NCBI RefSeq assembly: GCF_037975245.1
Contig: NC_092570.1
Location: 5,461,001-5,525,000, forward strand
From: Apostichopus japonicus
Taxonomy: Eukaryota > Echinodermata > Holothuroidea > Aspidochirotida > Stichopodidae
Reading direction: 5' to 3'
DNA: 64,000 nucleotides
The stretch's first letter is position 1. Each line of letters begins with the position of its first letter. Shown here piece after piece: positions 12,346 to 26,600 of the stretch. The translations under genes were made by a program, and so were the position numbers. The notes under the pieces were generated by a model. That model was not told the origin of the DNA. It made no database searches and worked only from the letters and a program-made list of their open reading frames with translations.

Positions 12346-14604
12346 TCCCCTGGATTGGAAACCAAATTCAGCTCATCTGCCTTTCTTGGATTCATATCGT
12401 CATCCATTTTGGCTGAGTCATGTGATCATGTGAAAACAGTTCACTGTCGATCGCTCACCGACCTTTGACCCGATCATGTGTATTATCCGTCTTCCCTTTC
12501 CAAGGGATTTGTGATATGTGTTTGAAGTGACATCATCATGGTTCATACGGTTATCGGTCTGGATGTAAAAGGGAGCGGGCTTCATAGCCGATCAAGTTAT
12601 TCTGTTTTTGCGCCCAGGTTCATCTTTCCTCGGGTGGCTATTCCTTTAAGAAAGGAAATTGATATGCATTGAAAATCATTCAGATTTGGTATTTATACAA
12701 AGCGAAAATATTTACATGAGGGATGGACCCCATTAAGGACCAAGAAATACCCATATACAGGATTGATGTTCCAAACAATAATATCATATGTTATATCAAT
12801 ATATCATATGGTTATTACCCATTTATGAAAATTGATACTATGAAATCTACTGGTAAAAAATTAGTGTAAGTGTGTTATGGATCACGGTCAGATAGCTATA
12901 GCACCTTGTCATGACTTGAGGGGGTGGGAGGGGGGAATAAAATCAAGAGGGATGAATTTTGACAGATATTGGGAAGTATATATCTGAGGTGTTAAGGGCG
13001 TAATGAGAAAATGAGAACAGTGTACAAACTGGCTGTTGATTTTTGGAGTTTGTTAAAGTTTGCAGTTGCCATGGTCACCAGAAGTCGTGAAAGATTATAA
13101 CGAGAGAGAGATGAGAGAGAGATGAGAGAGAGATAGAGGAAATATTAGTCAGAAATGAAGAAATGGAAGAGTTTGAGAATTCATGTAGAATAAATATAAT
13201 TGTATCAACAAGTACTACATTTAACATGTTTTATGAGTCTAGTTTAAGAGCCTATCGTTGCTTCAGGGAGGTAGAAAACCCTGACCTGGGGGGTGTGAAT
13301 TGTTATGGGATGTAAATTTGTACAGAGTTTCATAGCTGTATCATTGAAAAGAAAAAGTTAACTTATTATCATAAAACGTAGATTTCTATATTATCATCAT
13401 CACCAAGGTAGTGTGCTATCAGAGAAACACTCAAAACCACGGGCAAGTGTCTGCAGAAGAAAAACAACACAAAGAAGTCATATTTTCATAATAAAAAAAA
13501 TCAATTTGAATTCAAACAGAAGAAAATTTCCCAGGGATAATATATATTAAATCAGAGAAGAACAAGAAGTCTGGCAACAGTCGATGGTTCGATTGGAAAT
13601 GGTCGTCATTAATGGCCCCCATTCGGAGGCCATCCTCTGTTGATTGGTGTCATTCATTGGTGAATGAAGATTTAAAGTCATCGGGTTCAGATACGTTCCT
13701 TATAGTGGATTAAATTAAATCTCATTAAATTGAGATGTTTTAAAGTTTCCCTGAATGAGTTTGGTTATTTGTTTAATTAACAGGTACAGACCCTCCTTCT
13801 CTCTGTTTTAAAAAGTTGTTTAAATTAGGAGCCGTGGCGGTGACGAGGACAGAGATTATAAATGAGAACGGGAGACTGTAAATACAAAACTGAATAGTTT
13901 GGTGTTGTGTTAATATCATTGTTTGCATCGTGAAATGAAATGTTGTATTTTGGACATAGTCCATTTCTGTGAGGGTTTTCGATGATCAAAAGATGAATCA
14001 AAAGATGACTGAGACTTTTCTGCAACGAAAATGTAAAAGAAAATGTTTAACAGTTTTGAAGAATTATGCTGAAAGGATGAGATTTTCATGTGATTCATTT
14101 GCAGCATTGATTGATGATAAGACATGGCAGGAGTAATATGATTGGTGGCTCTGCTCGGTGGTACTTAATTAGCATCGCTCGGTTAATTATCTAATCTTCC
14201 TGAAACGTTTACTAATAACGTTAGCTTAACCCAGTCCTATTCATCTTCTCCGGGATTTGTCCTTAGTATTTTGTTGAAGAATAACCTCCAAGAAAATTTA
14301 TAAAATTTCTGAATATTGTTTGTTATGACACAAACTGCACAGGGTGCTTGTTTTGAGAAAAGAATAAGGTATGAATATTATCCATATCTAAGAATTGCAT
14401 TGTGATTCCCATAAATAAACTCTGTTGTGCACAACATTGAAAGGAAAATTTAAATTTGACAGAGTAATGGAAATGACAGTTGCCGCACTTCACCCTGGAA
14501 AGATTGATGGTCAATTGTGTCAGTCTGGTTAAGCTGAGCTTGTTTCACTGGTCATGATGTGGATGGACCACTTTATGCACACTAAATAGGTCACATTTGT
14601 CATG

Positions 14605-15030
14605 ACTTACTATGTGACTGTCACATCTCTTGTGACCTGCAGTAAGGTACGAGTTATATCTCAATCACATCATGTGACATGTCACGCACCAGTCACATCT
14701 CTTGAGACAACGATGACGTACCAGTCACATCGCAGTTACCTGACCAGTACGTCGTGTGACCTCAGTCATGCATCTGTCACATCTTGTGACTTCAGTTACC
14801 TGACCATCATGTTATGGGACCTGTCACGTACCAGTCACATCTGTTGTAACTTCAGTTACCTGACCATCACGTGTCATGTGACATGTCACACACCAGTCAC
14901 ATCTCTTCTGACATCAATGACATACCAGTCACATCTCTTGTAACTCCAGTTACCTACCCGTCACATGTCATGTGACTTCACCTCAGTCATGTATCTGTCA
15001 CATCTCTTGTGACCCTTACTTATTAACCAG
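14605..15030 (+). repeat. Degenerate tandem array rich in GTCACATG / CATGTGAC
   Basis: Repeated phrases ccagtcacatctcttgtgac and cagttacctgacc alternate at roughly 55-60-base spacing. The CACATG and CATGTG words are mutually complementary, so the array has many short palindromes. The open frame across it (14602-14943) is a by-product. Confidence 0.8.
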
Positions 15031-18000
15031 TCATTAGTCGCCGTATCTAAACTCTTTGAAAGTCCAGGACTGGCTTTCTTCCATTGTTAAGCTGAAGAAC
15101 ATGATTGCACCGATTTTATTGGAAGCAGGTGATACATCATAATCCTGTTTTAATCATTTGATCCTACAAAGAAAGTAACTAACTTGGGAAAAAGAATCGA
15201 CGACATTGTTGTAGCAATCATGTTAATCGTCCACGAATAAACTCAGCAAATCTCGAGTTGCACGAAAGCTTGGTTTTGATGGGTAACGGTCAATTTTAAT
15301 CGCAGTTTATTATACCTCATGTAGACAAATGTATCTTATCTTTAGTTTAGTTACTGCCACACTGTTAGCTACAAAGTTAAAGTAGCTATTATTAATGTCA
15401 TTATTAATATTATTATATTGTAGCCTATCATGATACAAAGGGAAATTGTGAATTTATAAGACAAAAAAAGCAATAACTAAACTTTTTTTTTTCTTCTTCT
15501 TCTTCTTCTTCTTCAGAAAATATGGAAAATGAAGTGTTTTTCATTCTTTTCTATATCGTTTATTTTTCAACCATTTCAGAAACATTCCACCAGCCTGTGT
15601 TTGTGGTCCTGTAACTGTCTTGTATTAACTGTTATAATATTATATCTCGTCTATTGTAGAATATATCATAGGAAAGAAGGGAAAAAGTGACAATTTTTTG
15701 TCCTATCAACAAAGAGTTTTTTTTTTAAATGATCTTTTAATTTAAAAGAAAATATGGCACTAAGCATCAATTATAAGAAATGTTCAAATGCAATGTGGTT
15801 ATAATAATACTAGCTTTCAAGAAAAAAAGCAAATGTTGTCATATTTCAAAATAGTTGACCTATAAGATGTGTTTAAGTTTTATAGATTTGTAGATTTAGA
15901 CTTGCTATGCATTTTTGCTATATTGTTTGCATTCCGGGGAGTCGCATAGAAGTAGTACGATAATAGTACTGTCGATTAGGGTCGGGTTTGGTTGCGGAAG
16001 TGGAATAACAATAAATCTCGATCTTTTGATAAATTTTTGTGCGTTTTGTCATTTTGGGAAGTGCACCAAAGGCAATGTTCAACTGCAAGAGATCTCTGTC
16101 AAGCTTTTTTTTTTTTAATATTTTGTTTTAAAGGTATGGATTGATAAAATTCCTTAGTTTGAATTGAAAATTTTGTGAGGTCTTTAAAAGGCATATTAAA
16201 ATAAACCTATTTTGTCCTCTAGGTTACTTTTTTTTTTCTATTTGAAAGATTTTTTTTTGCTCCGAGTTTGAAATCATGTTTGCAAGCAAGTCAAATTAAC
16301 TCTTTTTAGCATCGGCCAGCAGTATGTGTATTCCCTTATGAAATGTATTATTACGAATACTGCATTAACTAAAATATCAAATGAGTTATTATTGAATGAA
16401 AAATTTCTGCTGGGAGTATATAAACCCTTTTGTACGATGTATAGCCGCCTAAATGGATATCCAAGTACAGAGAAAGACATACGGCAACACGGTTCAGGGG
16501 TGTAATGTGAGAATGTGAGAATGAAGTTGAATGAATGTCTCACAATATGAATCAAACTTTTAGTGGCACGTACAGAGTCCCAAAGATGAGTACAAAGTCA
16601 CAAGTATGTGAAATGTGCAAATTACCAGTTCATAGTCCAGATTCCTTTCAGCAACATGGACTTGTCCGAGTACCGACTCGAGTACCTAGAGTCTTCCAGT
16701 TATCGTGTACACACTCTCGATGCTACAAAGAAAAAATCCAATTTCAAAATTTGTAAGGAAGCTTCAAAAGAAATGGTGGACATAATATGGAATCTCCTTT
16801 TATAATACACACCTGTAAAACTTTTCCTAGATCTATTTTAAACTTTGTTGTAAAACACAAAATTGGATATGTTTCATGCATTAAAGATTTTGCATGATTG
16901 GGTATGCAGATGGAGGGAGCAATGAGTGGGGGGGGGAAGAGGGGATAGGTTATCATCAGGTTTAACTGTCTCCCTTTGGTACCAATTTGATCATCAGTTT
17001 GAAGACATATCTGGGTTTTGTAAAAGTTGACATAATCGTTTGAAATATCACGTGTGATGCTGTTGAGGTGGTGTCATGTTGCCATGGAAGCCTAACTATT
17101 ACACTAACAAATGCTGCATAAATAGAAGTATTATAACTGTCAATTCTAGTTTTGCCGTGTCCTACTCGAGTTAATTTCCATGTGTTTTTTTTTCCTTATT
17201 CGTCGTCAGTAAAATCCTCTCAAACTGTTTCTGCTTTCATGATCTTTTTCAAAACTATGATAACTGCCCGCGTCAACCATTTATCCAAGTAATAATGCAT
17301 TGGACTGTCGTTCTGTTCTGTCTTATAAATGACTATTATTATTATTGTCATCTGATTTTAACTTTAAAGCACTGTCAAACAGTGTCCTTATATACTGCAT
17401 TGCAATCCATTCTCAACCTCTAGAGGTATGGCTCCCAGTTTTTTTTTTCTCCAAAATTTATAAAATTTTTGCAGTCGCTCGAACCCTTCCCCCAGTTTCA
17501 GGATTCTAACCCACTTGAGAATAGTAACCATTTCTCATTTAAATAACTGCTGTCCTATGTTTAGAGTTGTTGGCCCAGTGTTGGGTAATTGAATTGTGCA
17601 ATTGTTTGCATTAAACTACTTCTATTTAAATTTCCTAGTGTGAAATTTCAACAGCTTTGATTGAAAAAAAAAAAAATCCTACTTTCCAGTGTAGGATGTA
17701 TTGAACTTGCCAATTCCACTTCTTGGGGGAAAAAATGATGCAATCATCCAAATTTTGATATGACTAGGAATATCTCTAGCCCCCCTCTCACCCCCCCCCC
17801 CCTAAGACCTGAAAGGTAATCAAGTGGGGTAATACAAGGAAAGATTTTCATTTTAGTAAACTTTTCCAGTCTCACACAAAGTAAAATTACTCTCTTTTTT
17901 TTACATCCCATTTCTGTCATGCTTAATCAATATGGTTCATTTAGGGTTTTTTTTTTCTCACTTAAAAATTTGAATTTGGAATACAGACAAAATATAAATT

Positions 18001-18949
18001 GTAAGTTGGCATTAATATTTATTAGAATCAGCAAGATATATATAATGTTATGTTATCTTGTGTACTATTCGCAATGCATTTATTAATCCCTTTCTAGTAT
18101 TATTTAGCTACCATAATGAATTTTTCTATAATTTTTTGTTTGTTTGTATAGAAGCTATCTCTGAACATCTTAACAATATTATGTCACATTTTTGTTAATA
18201 TCGTCTTTGTATATCATTGGAAAACAACAAAAAACCAACAAATTGGATTGTGGGATAGATGCTATTCTGTAAATATTCCTTGTTCCTATTTTCTCCTTCA
18301 TTTTGTGTAGAATATTATTTCTCTCCTCAATTGTACAGTTTTAAAAAAAATCCTTTTTTTTCATTTTTTCTTGTTTGTAGATATTTCTCAAGTTTATGCT
18401 TCGTCTGGTATCAAGTCATTTTTTCACAAGTAATTTCAAAAAATGGAAAAAAGAATGGAAAACTTGTTTTCACTATTACAAATACAAATTGAGTATGAGA
18501 CAATTTCAAGTAAGCTTCCTTTTCCTTTTTTACCATTCATATATTTTTGAATCAGAAAATGCTTCTTTAAAAATGGTTTTATAACGTAAAAGCTGTCTTC
18601 TATGTTGGGTTGTGTACTTCACATCATTTAGGGCGAGCCAGGTAGTATTAAAACAAAATGGCTACCCCTCTTTGATACCCCTCTTGGGTACCCCCTCTTG
18701 AGTACAATCAATAACTACTCCCAACTCCAACAACAACCAAATATCAGTACAATCCATATAACAAAGGAGTCAAACGGATGAAAACAATTTGGTTTCATAT
18801 CTCTATTTTTCACAAATTTTGCTTTGATCTAAAAAAAATTAATGACTTTTTAGTTAGTTATTTGTTCAATAATTAACATATATACAACTATGAAGAAATC
18901 ATGAATGAATTAGTGAATTTTAGCTTAATCTGTGTTCATACCAAATTTG

Positions 18950-19450
18950 AACCAATATTGGGAAGTTAATATATCGATCATATATTCAATCTAATATCAC
19001 CAACAATCAATCAATAAATACAGGGAAGATTCGGTAACCAATCAATAAAACAATTGACAAATTGCTTGAACTTCAATCTGATATCACTCTTAATCAATCT
19101 AGTTGATGCAAATGATATTGTTCACTTTGTTTTCTATCTGATTTACCAACAATCAGATCTAGATATACATGAAAGATTGGGAAGCTAATAATCAATAAAC
19201 CAATCGATCAATTATTGGGACTTTACTGTTTACTGATACCATTGAGATCGATAACCTTGTTTCAAACCGATTTCACGACCAATCAAATCTAAAAATAAAA
19301 TGAAAGATCAGAAAGTAATAATCAATAAACCAATCGATCAATTATTGGGACTTTTCTCAGTTACCACCCTTGATCTATGCTACTGATATCTGACATCACC
19401 ACCAGTTACCACCCTTGATCTATGCTACTGATATCTGATATCACCACCAA
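18950..19450 (+). repeat. Degenerate tandem repeats with a recent 43-bp duplication
   Basis: Phrases such as caataaaccaatcgatcaa recur near 19041, 19193 and 19323 with uneven spacing. Within it, a 43-base block beginning agttaccacccttgatc is repeated directly at 19359 and 19402. Confidence 0.7.
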
Positions 19451-21187
19451 TGGATTCTTTAAATACATGGACGATTAAGAATCGACAAAACCAATCACTT
19501 ATCGAAAACCTGATTCACTTTCACTGGTTAAATTCTAAAAAAACGCAAGGCAGGTTATTCATCGAATCGTTCCATGAATAACTGAAACCTCATTTCATCC
19601 AATCACAGTTTTAATCCATTTCATTGTTACTATTGAGATTATTTCCCATTGTTTTGAACAAAGAAAGTTCCAAACCCATTTTCAAATTTTGAAAAAGAAT
19701 TTAGACATCTTAGTTAAACTGAATTGATTTGCTAACAATGCATTTCTTTATTTCTTTCTCATTCATACTTTCATTTTTTTTTTTTTTTGGGTGGGGGGTT
19801 GAAAAAATGAAACTTGCAGCAGAAAGGTATAGGCTTCCAAACTAAATGATCTAGCAATGTAAGTATATATATACACCTTGATCCATGAAATGATCAACTT
19901 CAGAAGGGGAAAGTGAATATTGGACATTTGCATGAGTACAGGTAATGTTTTCACATTTCGTGTTATTAATATTGTAAATTTCTGGTATCCTCCTTTAAGG
20001 CCAGTTTGCAGCTGGTTTAGTCCAGACTTTGACTTTCATTACTTGTAATAACTAAATCCAAAACCGTGCACTTTTAAATTCTGACAAACCACAGACCGAA
20101 ATTCAACGCCATTTGTCCCTGCAAAGCATTGTAGAAACATTTTTAAATCTGCTCTTTCGTCAATATTCTTGTTATTTCTGGAGAGCTGATGCAACAATCT
20201 ATGTGCTTGACTATGAAGTTCAGCCACTCTTTACTTTCGAGTCTTCTCATGTTGAAATGTGGTATTAAAATGCAACCTGCACTGACACAGAAGCTGCATT
20301 AAAATAGTCTGCAAATTTAATTATGTGCCTAACCTCATCATCCTATAAAAAGTTGGGTCACCTTCAACTCAATGAAACTCATCTTTTGTTTTGTACTAAC
20401 ATTATAAACTTCTCTTTTTCTATTCAACACAAAACATAAACACAACATTGTACATTTCTAAGAATGTTGCTGTACCAGTACAATGTAAAATACTGTGGCA
20501 TAAAAATAAACAAAAATGGGTGCCTATGTTGCCCTCTTTCCCCCCACCCCCCCCCACACCCCTTCTAAACCCAATTATTGGTCAGATATTAGCTGAGCAG
20601 CTTCGTAGCCCTTACCAATAAAGTTTGAGACCGACAAATTTTCTTGAATGAAGGCACAAAGGTCAATTACATACTGTGATAGTCTACAGCTTAGGATGGT
20701 ACATATGTAATTATGGTTTATAGATATCTAATGATGCACTGTAAGTAAGAGATATATAGGTCCCAATACCAAGTCTGTAAGTTTTCTCCTTTAAATGACC
20801 TAAACCAATTGAAATATATTATAAAGATACTAACGTGGATTATGTAAGAACTAAACATAACGTAAGAAAAAATTGTTCCTAGAGGAAAAACATAAAAAAA
20901 AAAAGACCATGTTGGGTGAAATTACTTGGAATTCACTGGAATACTACCAAAGAAAGAAAAAAAAGGTGGGAAAAGGAAATAAGAAATGTGATGATACATT
21001 TGTATGAAGGAAGAAACAAGTCTGTTACATTGGCAGCGATGCTGTAACAATACTTATAAAATCGCGGTACTGAGAAACACCTCAATATCTCTCCCAATGT
21101 TTCTAGAATATAACAATGAGGGACTCCTGCAAGGAGAGACCCTGTAACTCTTACGATAAAGAACAAACCAAACTTTTGTCAAAGGAT

Positions 21188-21463
21188 ACTTACATCCGGA
21201 ACTCTTTACTTTCTGGACAAATTATTTATGCATTTTCCTGCGCCATTGGCACTCAACTCACAACTGAACAGAGCAAGTCACAGGAAAAGAATGACCAGGC
21301 CACGGCACCGGATCTGGCCAGACAGAGCTGGCTAGACCGGCTGCCCTTGGCAGGCTACGGTATAGGGTATAGTTAGTGGTAGTTTTTTCTTGTGAGTTGA
21401 GCGCCGATGGCGCGGGAAAATGCATATGTAATTTGTCCAGAAGGTAAGTTGTTCCCTCGTAAG
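21188..21463. mobile_element. MITE with long terminal inverted repeats and TA target duplication
   Basis: About 75 bases at the left end match the reverse complement of the right end: both contain ttctggacaaatta, atgcattttcc, gcgccat and ctcaactcacaa. The element is flanked by TA at 21186-21187 and 21464-21465, the Tc1/mariner-type signature. At 276 bp it encodes no transposase. Open frames of 78-86 codons on both strands come from the palindrome and are not genes. Confidence 0.8.
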
Positions 21464-22024
21464 TAGCCCCACTAATCAGGTGGAGATAATTCACAGGTCA
21501 GCTTTATGGCAGCAAGTCACAATTGCCCATTTTTTTTATCAATCTCCCCCCCCCCTCCCCCGCAACCCTTCTGTAATGATGACTCCATCTGAGGGTTACC
21601 TTGATTACCAATAAAGATCTTTTAATACAAACTACTCAAAGAATTTCAATTATTTCTTCTTTTTTTTCTTTCTTACTTACTTTTTCGTTTTTATTAAGTG
21701 TTGATTAAAAACCTTTTAGCTACTTACTAGTATTTTTATCCCCTGATAAGTTATGACGTAAAATACCAATCTGAAAAAATGTCAGCAGGTTTATCTTCTA
21801 CACCAATATAACACCGATAATATGAATGGCAATTTGTGGTGCTGGTGATTCTTTTTTAGGTGTAACCAATGAAAGAAGCTTGAAACAAAAAAGGACTATT
21901 CCACAATGATCGAAGTCAATTATCCCAGCAAGTTATCTCCTCTTCAAATATCATCTTTAATACCTTCAATATCTTCTATACCACTACTGAATAAACTGTT
22001 TCCCTTTGGTGAATGTATTGTGTA

Positions 22025-22990
22025 TCTCATGGCAGATTATCATCAAATGTTGCTTGAACACCACAACGACACCACCATATCAACAGTATCTCATGGCAGA
22101 TGATCATCAAATGTAGCTTCAACACCACCACGACACCACCATATCGACAGTATCTCATGGCAGATTATCATCAAATGTTGCTTGAACACCACAACGACAC
22201 CACCATATCGACAGTATCTCATGGCAGATGATCATCAAATGTAGCTTCAACACCACCATGACACCAACATATCGACAATTCCTCATGGCAGATTATCAAC
22301 AAATGTAGCTTCAACACCACAATGACACCACCACATCAACAGTATCTCATGGCAGATTATCATCAAATGTTGCTTGAACACCACAACGACACCACCATAT
22401 CGACAGTATCTCATGGCAGATGATCATCAAATGTAGCTTCAACACCACCATGACACCAACATATCGACAATTCCTCATGGCAGATTATCAACAAATGTAG
22501 CTTCAACACCACAACGACACCACCACATCAACAGTATCTCATGGCAGATGATCATCAAATGTAGCTTCAACACCACCACGACACCACCATATTGACAGTA
22601 TCTCATGGCAGATTATCATCAAATGTAGCTTCAACACCACTACGACACCACCATATTGACAGTATCTCATGGCAGATTATCATCAAATGTAGCTTCAACA
22701 CCACCACGACACCACCATATTGACAGTATCTCATGGCAGATTATCATCAAATGTAGCTTCAACACCACCACGACACCACCATATTGACAGTATCTCATGG
22801 CAGATTATCATCAAATGTAGCTTCAACACCACCATGACACCACCATATTGACAGTATCTCATGGCAGATTATCATCAAATGTAGCTTCAACACCACCATG
22901 ACACCACCATATTGACAGTATCTCATGGCAGATTATCATCAAATGTAGCTTCAACACCACCATGACACCACCATATCGACGGTTCGTTTT
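22025..22990. repeat. 64-bp satellite, about 15 copies
   Basis: Units begin tctcatggcagat and are spaced 64 bases apart (22025, 22089, 22153 and onward), with tatcatcaaatgtagcttc and acaccaccatattgacagta blocks. Two alternating unit types are visible on the left side, while the right side is nearly homogeneous. Degenerate relatives continue to about 23350. The array lies 0.7 kb downstream of PDCD10 on that gene's strand. Confidence 0.92.
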
Positions 22991-23636
22991 GGTGATTGCA
23001 CTGAATCTCACGGCAGATTAAAATCAAATGTCATTTTCCAGGTGACTGCAGGTTTAAACATCCACACCACTTTATTACCACCAAAAATAAGCAGTTCCTT
23101 TTGGTGACTGCACTGAATCTCACCACAGATTATAATCAAATGAAATTATTTCCCGGTGGCTGCAGATTTATCTTCTGCACCACTATGACACCACCCAAAA
23201 GACAAATAGTTCCTCTTGGTTGGGGAATTGTAGTACCCCATGATAGCTAAGATAATCGAATGTAGTAATTCCAGGTGTCTGCAGCACCACTGAAGCAATT
23301 GTTCCATTTCCTTGTGGTGTTGTACCATCCCATGATAGATACCAGAATCAAATTTAAAATTCCATATGACTTCTAGTACATATATCCTACACCACTATAA
23401 CACCACTGACCGACGATTCCTTTTTGCTTGTGGTGTTGTATCCCAGGAAAATTACCAAATCAAATACAGGTGTGTACCAGCAGCCAGGCCATCAATCATA
23501 TGATGTGAGGTATATCTTTTACACCGCTGTAACACCGCTGTAACACCACTGTAACACCGCTGTATCAACTTCCCATACAATAATCACCATCCATGATCGA
23601 ACCATCCTTTGTGGGCTGATTGCTTCTACAAAAGTC

Positions 23637-23642
23637 TTTATT
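23637..23642 (-). terminator. Possible polyadenylation signal of PDCD10
   Basis: AATAAA on the minus strand, only about 15 bases after the stop codon. It is unusually close, so the hexamer at 23071-23076 or a later one may be the one used. Confidence 0.25.
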
Positions 23643-23657
23643 TTAAAGTTTGAAAGT

Positions 23658-26600
23658 TTACAGATTTCTCAAGAGTTTCAGCAGGGTGTTGGTTTCAGTG
23701 ACCAGGTGAATTGCGCTTGCGTAGACTACCTGTATATTACCGTCCCTAAAGTACATTTTCAAGGTGTCACTGAAACCCTTTGAAGACCTGATAAAGTCTC
23801 TCTTATGGCCATCCAGTGCCTGAAATAAAAGAAAAAACACATCGTCTCATGTAACGTAACTACCAAATTTTATGGGAATCCAACAGGTATCAAAGATATT
23901 TGTCTAACACCTTAGAAAGATAGAAACATGCCAATTATGGAGATAAAACTAACTTTTTAAGCAAACATAAATGTTTAAAAAATCAGACAATTTTTTATGA
24001 AAGAAATTGTCCGATCAGCGTATTAAAAGGTATGACATGGAAAACTGTTTTACATTCGTTTTTTTGCTCATTTGGTTGAATTTTTGCATGAATTTTACCT
24101 TTCTCTTGTCTGGGTTTGCAAAGGCCTCATGATGTCTGAATAGAACTTGGACAGCTTCAAGCATTTCCTTAATACCACTGGCTATTTCTCTGTGGAAGAA
24201 AAGTGATACCAATGTACGGAAACTCTAACGAGCAGTAATTAGTGTCTGAGGCTAGCCTTCCGAGACCAGCATAGTAAATATCGACAACCATTCTGAAATA
24301 TTTGTTCCCGGTCGGTGCCGAGTGTTTGAGATACGACATTGGACGGTGCGTACCATTCATATGTTTATCGAGTAACAGAATTTGCAGTACAGGCACACCC
24401 AGCGTGAGTATGTATGTATGTATCTATCTATGTATGAATGTATTTATTTTAATCCTCATGCAAAGCAGGAACTTGCGAAGAAGCCTCATTGGCTTATCAA
24501 AGCCGCAAGCTGACCGAAGTCAGTCTCTTAGATTCATTAGTTCCTGATAAGTTCCCCTTGGTGCGAGAATGAGTACTCGAATACGAGTAGTAAGGGAGTA
24601 CTCAATCTTACACTTGTAGCTATACTAGATTTCCCAAAGGACCCAAGTATGAAAAACACAGAGTATATATTCATGAGGGAGAGTAGGAACACTGGTAACT
24701 ATGGTAGAAATAGAAGTATGAGTACTGACTCACTACAAATTTGTCACCCGTACAGGGAATGAATTTTATCCGGGGTTGCTTTGCAAGTGTTAAGATGTAT
24801 GGCTGTTTTGTACACAAGAACCAATAAGTATTTTATGAGAGATGAAAACATTTCCGAGCTTTCAAAAGTGATATGCAAAGGAGTTGCACACTAAATTATT
24901 CCATGATGTAATTTAATGATGTCTGATCTTTGTGAGGTTTTATATCTGTAGAACATGATTAATACACTTTGCTAGGACAAATCTGCAAACCACAAAGTGC
25001 TGGTGATTTCAGCATAATTATGTCCAAGCTGGTCTTTAGATAAGTGTCTCAAAACTCTATTCACTATTAAGTGTTACACTGTCGCCCCCAAAAATATAGA
25101 GAACCCCCAAAAAAACAAGAATTCATGAAACTCCATAAAATGCTAAATACAACAGCGATCACCAGAAAATACACTCTTGAAGATAAAGAATTAATGCTGC
25201 CAACTTGCAAACGTCATTACATTTTCCAAAATGGAGTATCAAAAATTATCCTATTTGCCACAGGGAACTAATGTGAGTGTTAAGTATAGGCATACTTTAT
25301 TGTCTGCAGAAACCTTGGTCTGTCTACGGCCACGTCGGGCAGGGTCGCTAGTATCATTTTTAATGCTTGTGATTGGTCCTGTAGTCTGACAAACTGCGGT
25401 TCACGTCTTGTGATGGTATATTCTGGGGAAAAACAAAAGTAATAACAGAGATTATTTGATGTTTCCAATTTAGTAGAGCTCTATCTTTGATCCCATACCT
25501 TTGCTGCAAATTTCATTTCGATAAGCGTTTGTCGCATTGCATTGGTTGCTATAGTCCAACCTCCAAAATGAAGGGGGAGGGGGGAATATATTAGGAAAAA
25601 TTAAATATTAAAAGATAAAAATATTAAATGTTAAATTATCCAAACCTAAAATCTTCATTTCAAAACAAACCTACTTTTTGCTTACTTCTATAATGAAATG
25701 GAATGTGGAAATAATATATCCTGTATCCAATAGCGACATGCTATGCAAAATGGGCAAAGTGAAAGATGTATACAGTGCTTTTGTACAGTACAGTACAGTT
25801 CAGTTTTGTACAGTACAGTTTTGTCCAGTACAGTTTTGTACAGTAGTTTTGTACAGTACAGTGCAGTACAGTACAGTAAAGTGCTTTTTGTACAGGAACC
25901 TCAGTATATTATAAGAGATCAAATTCAGAGCCTTCAAAAACTGCTAAACAAAATATGAACACTATATTATGCCCTGTGTTAATACAAACTGGTTGCATAG
26001 TTAACATTACAGAAGATAAAAACCTCATATTGTGAGAAGCTTTAATTTCATACCTTCACTTTCACAGGCACATAATTTAAGGAGGACTTTGGTCAAGTCA
26101 ACTTTGACCCCTTTGGCTTTGAGTATTCCCATCACAATGTCTTTGGTAAGTCCGGGATTATGTCGTTCTGCTTTCTTGAGGGCAGCTCGTAGTGTTTGAG
26201 CATCTGGTCCACTGCTAATCTGAACAACACAAATAAACAAGAAAATGTAGGAAAAAAGAGTAATGATGGAAAACTATAATGGAAGAGCAGACTTTTGTGT
26301 GCACTATACAGACAGGGCTGGGGGGGGGGGGGGCAAATATGTAAAATGAGTTTAAACTGTTTAGTACCTCACTGAGCAATGATTCTATGATGACATACTG
26401 ACAATGGGTGTGAAATACATAACATGAGTTTAAACTGTTTAGTACCTCACTGAGCAATGATTCTATGATGACATACTGACAATGGGTGTGAAATACGTAA
26501 CATGAGTTTAAACTATTTAGTACCTCGTTGAGCACTGGCTCTATGATGACATACTGACAATTGGTGTGAAATACGTAACATGAGTTTAAACTATTTAGTA

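Larger units (their letters stand above)
11880..22020. other. Intergenic stretch without recognisable genes
   Basis: No exon with conserved protein content was found on either strand. The short open frames here are isolated, of low complexity or inside repeats. Contents recognised: a dispersed-repeat pair (12068-12345), a CACATG-type array (14605-15030), degenerate 120-150-bp repeats (18950-19450) and a TA-flanked MITE (21188-21463). Part may be KDM6A 3'UTR or distal flank. Confidence 0.6.

Noticed and set aside
12032-12433. Overlapping frames of 67-132 codons
   Set aside because: They sit in two tandem copies of dispersed repeat D, are open on both strands and match no known protein.
21116-21494. 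Small genes of 78-86 codons on both strands
   Set aside because: They lie in the inverted arms of the TA-flanked MITE and mirror each other.
22025-22990. CRISPR-like array
   Set aside because: The units are contiguous tandem repeats without unique spacers, in an animal genome.
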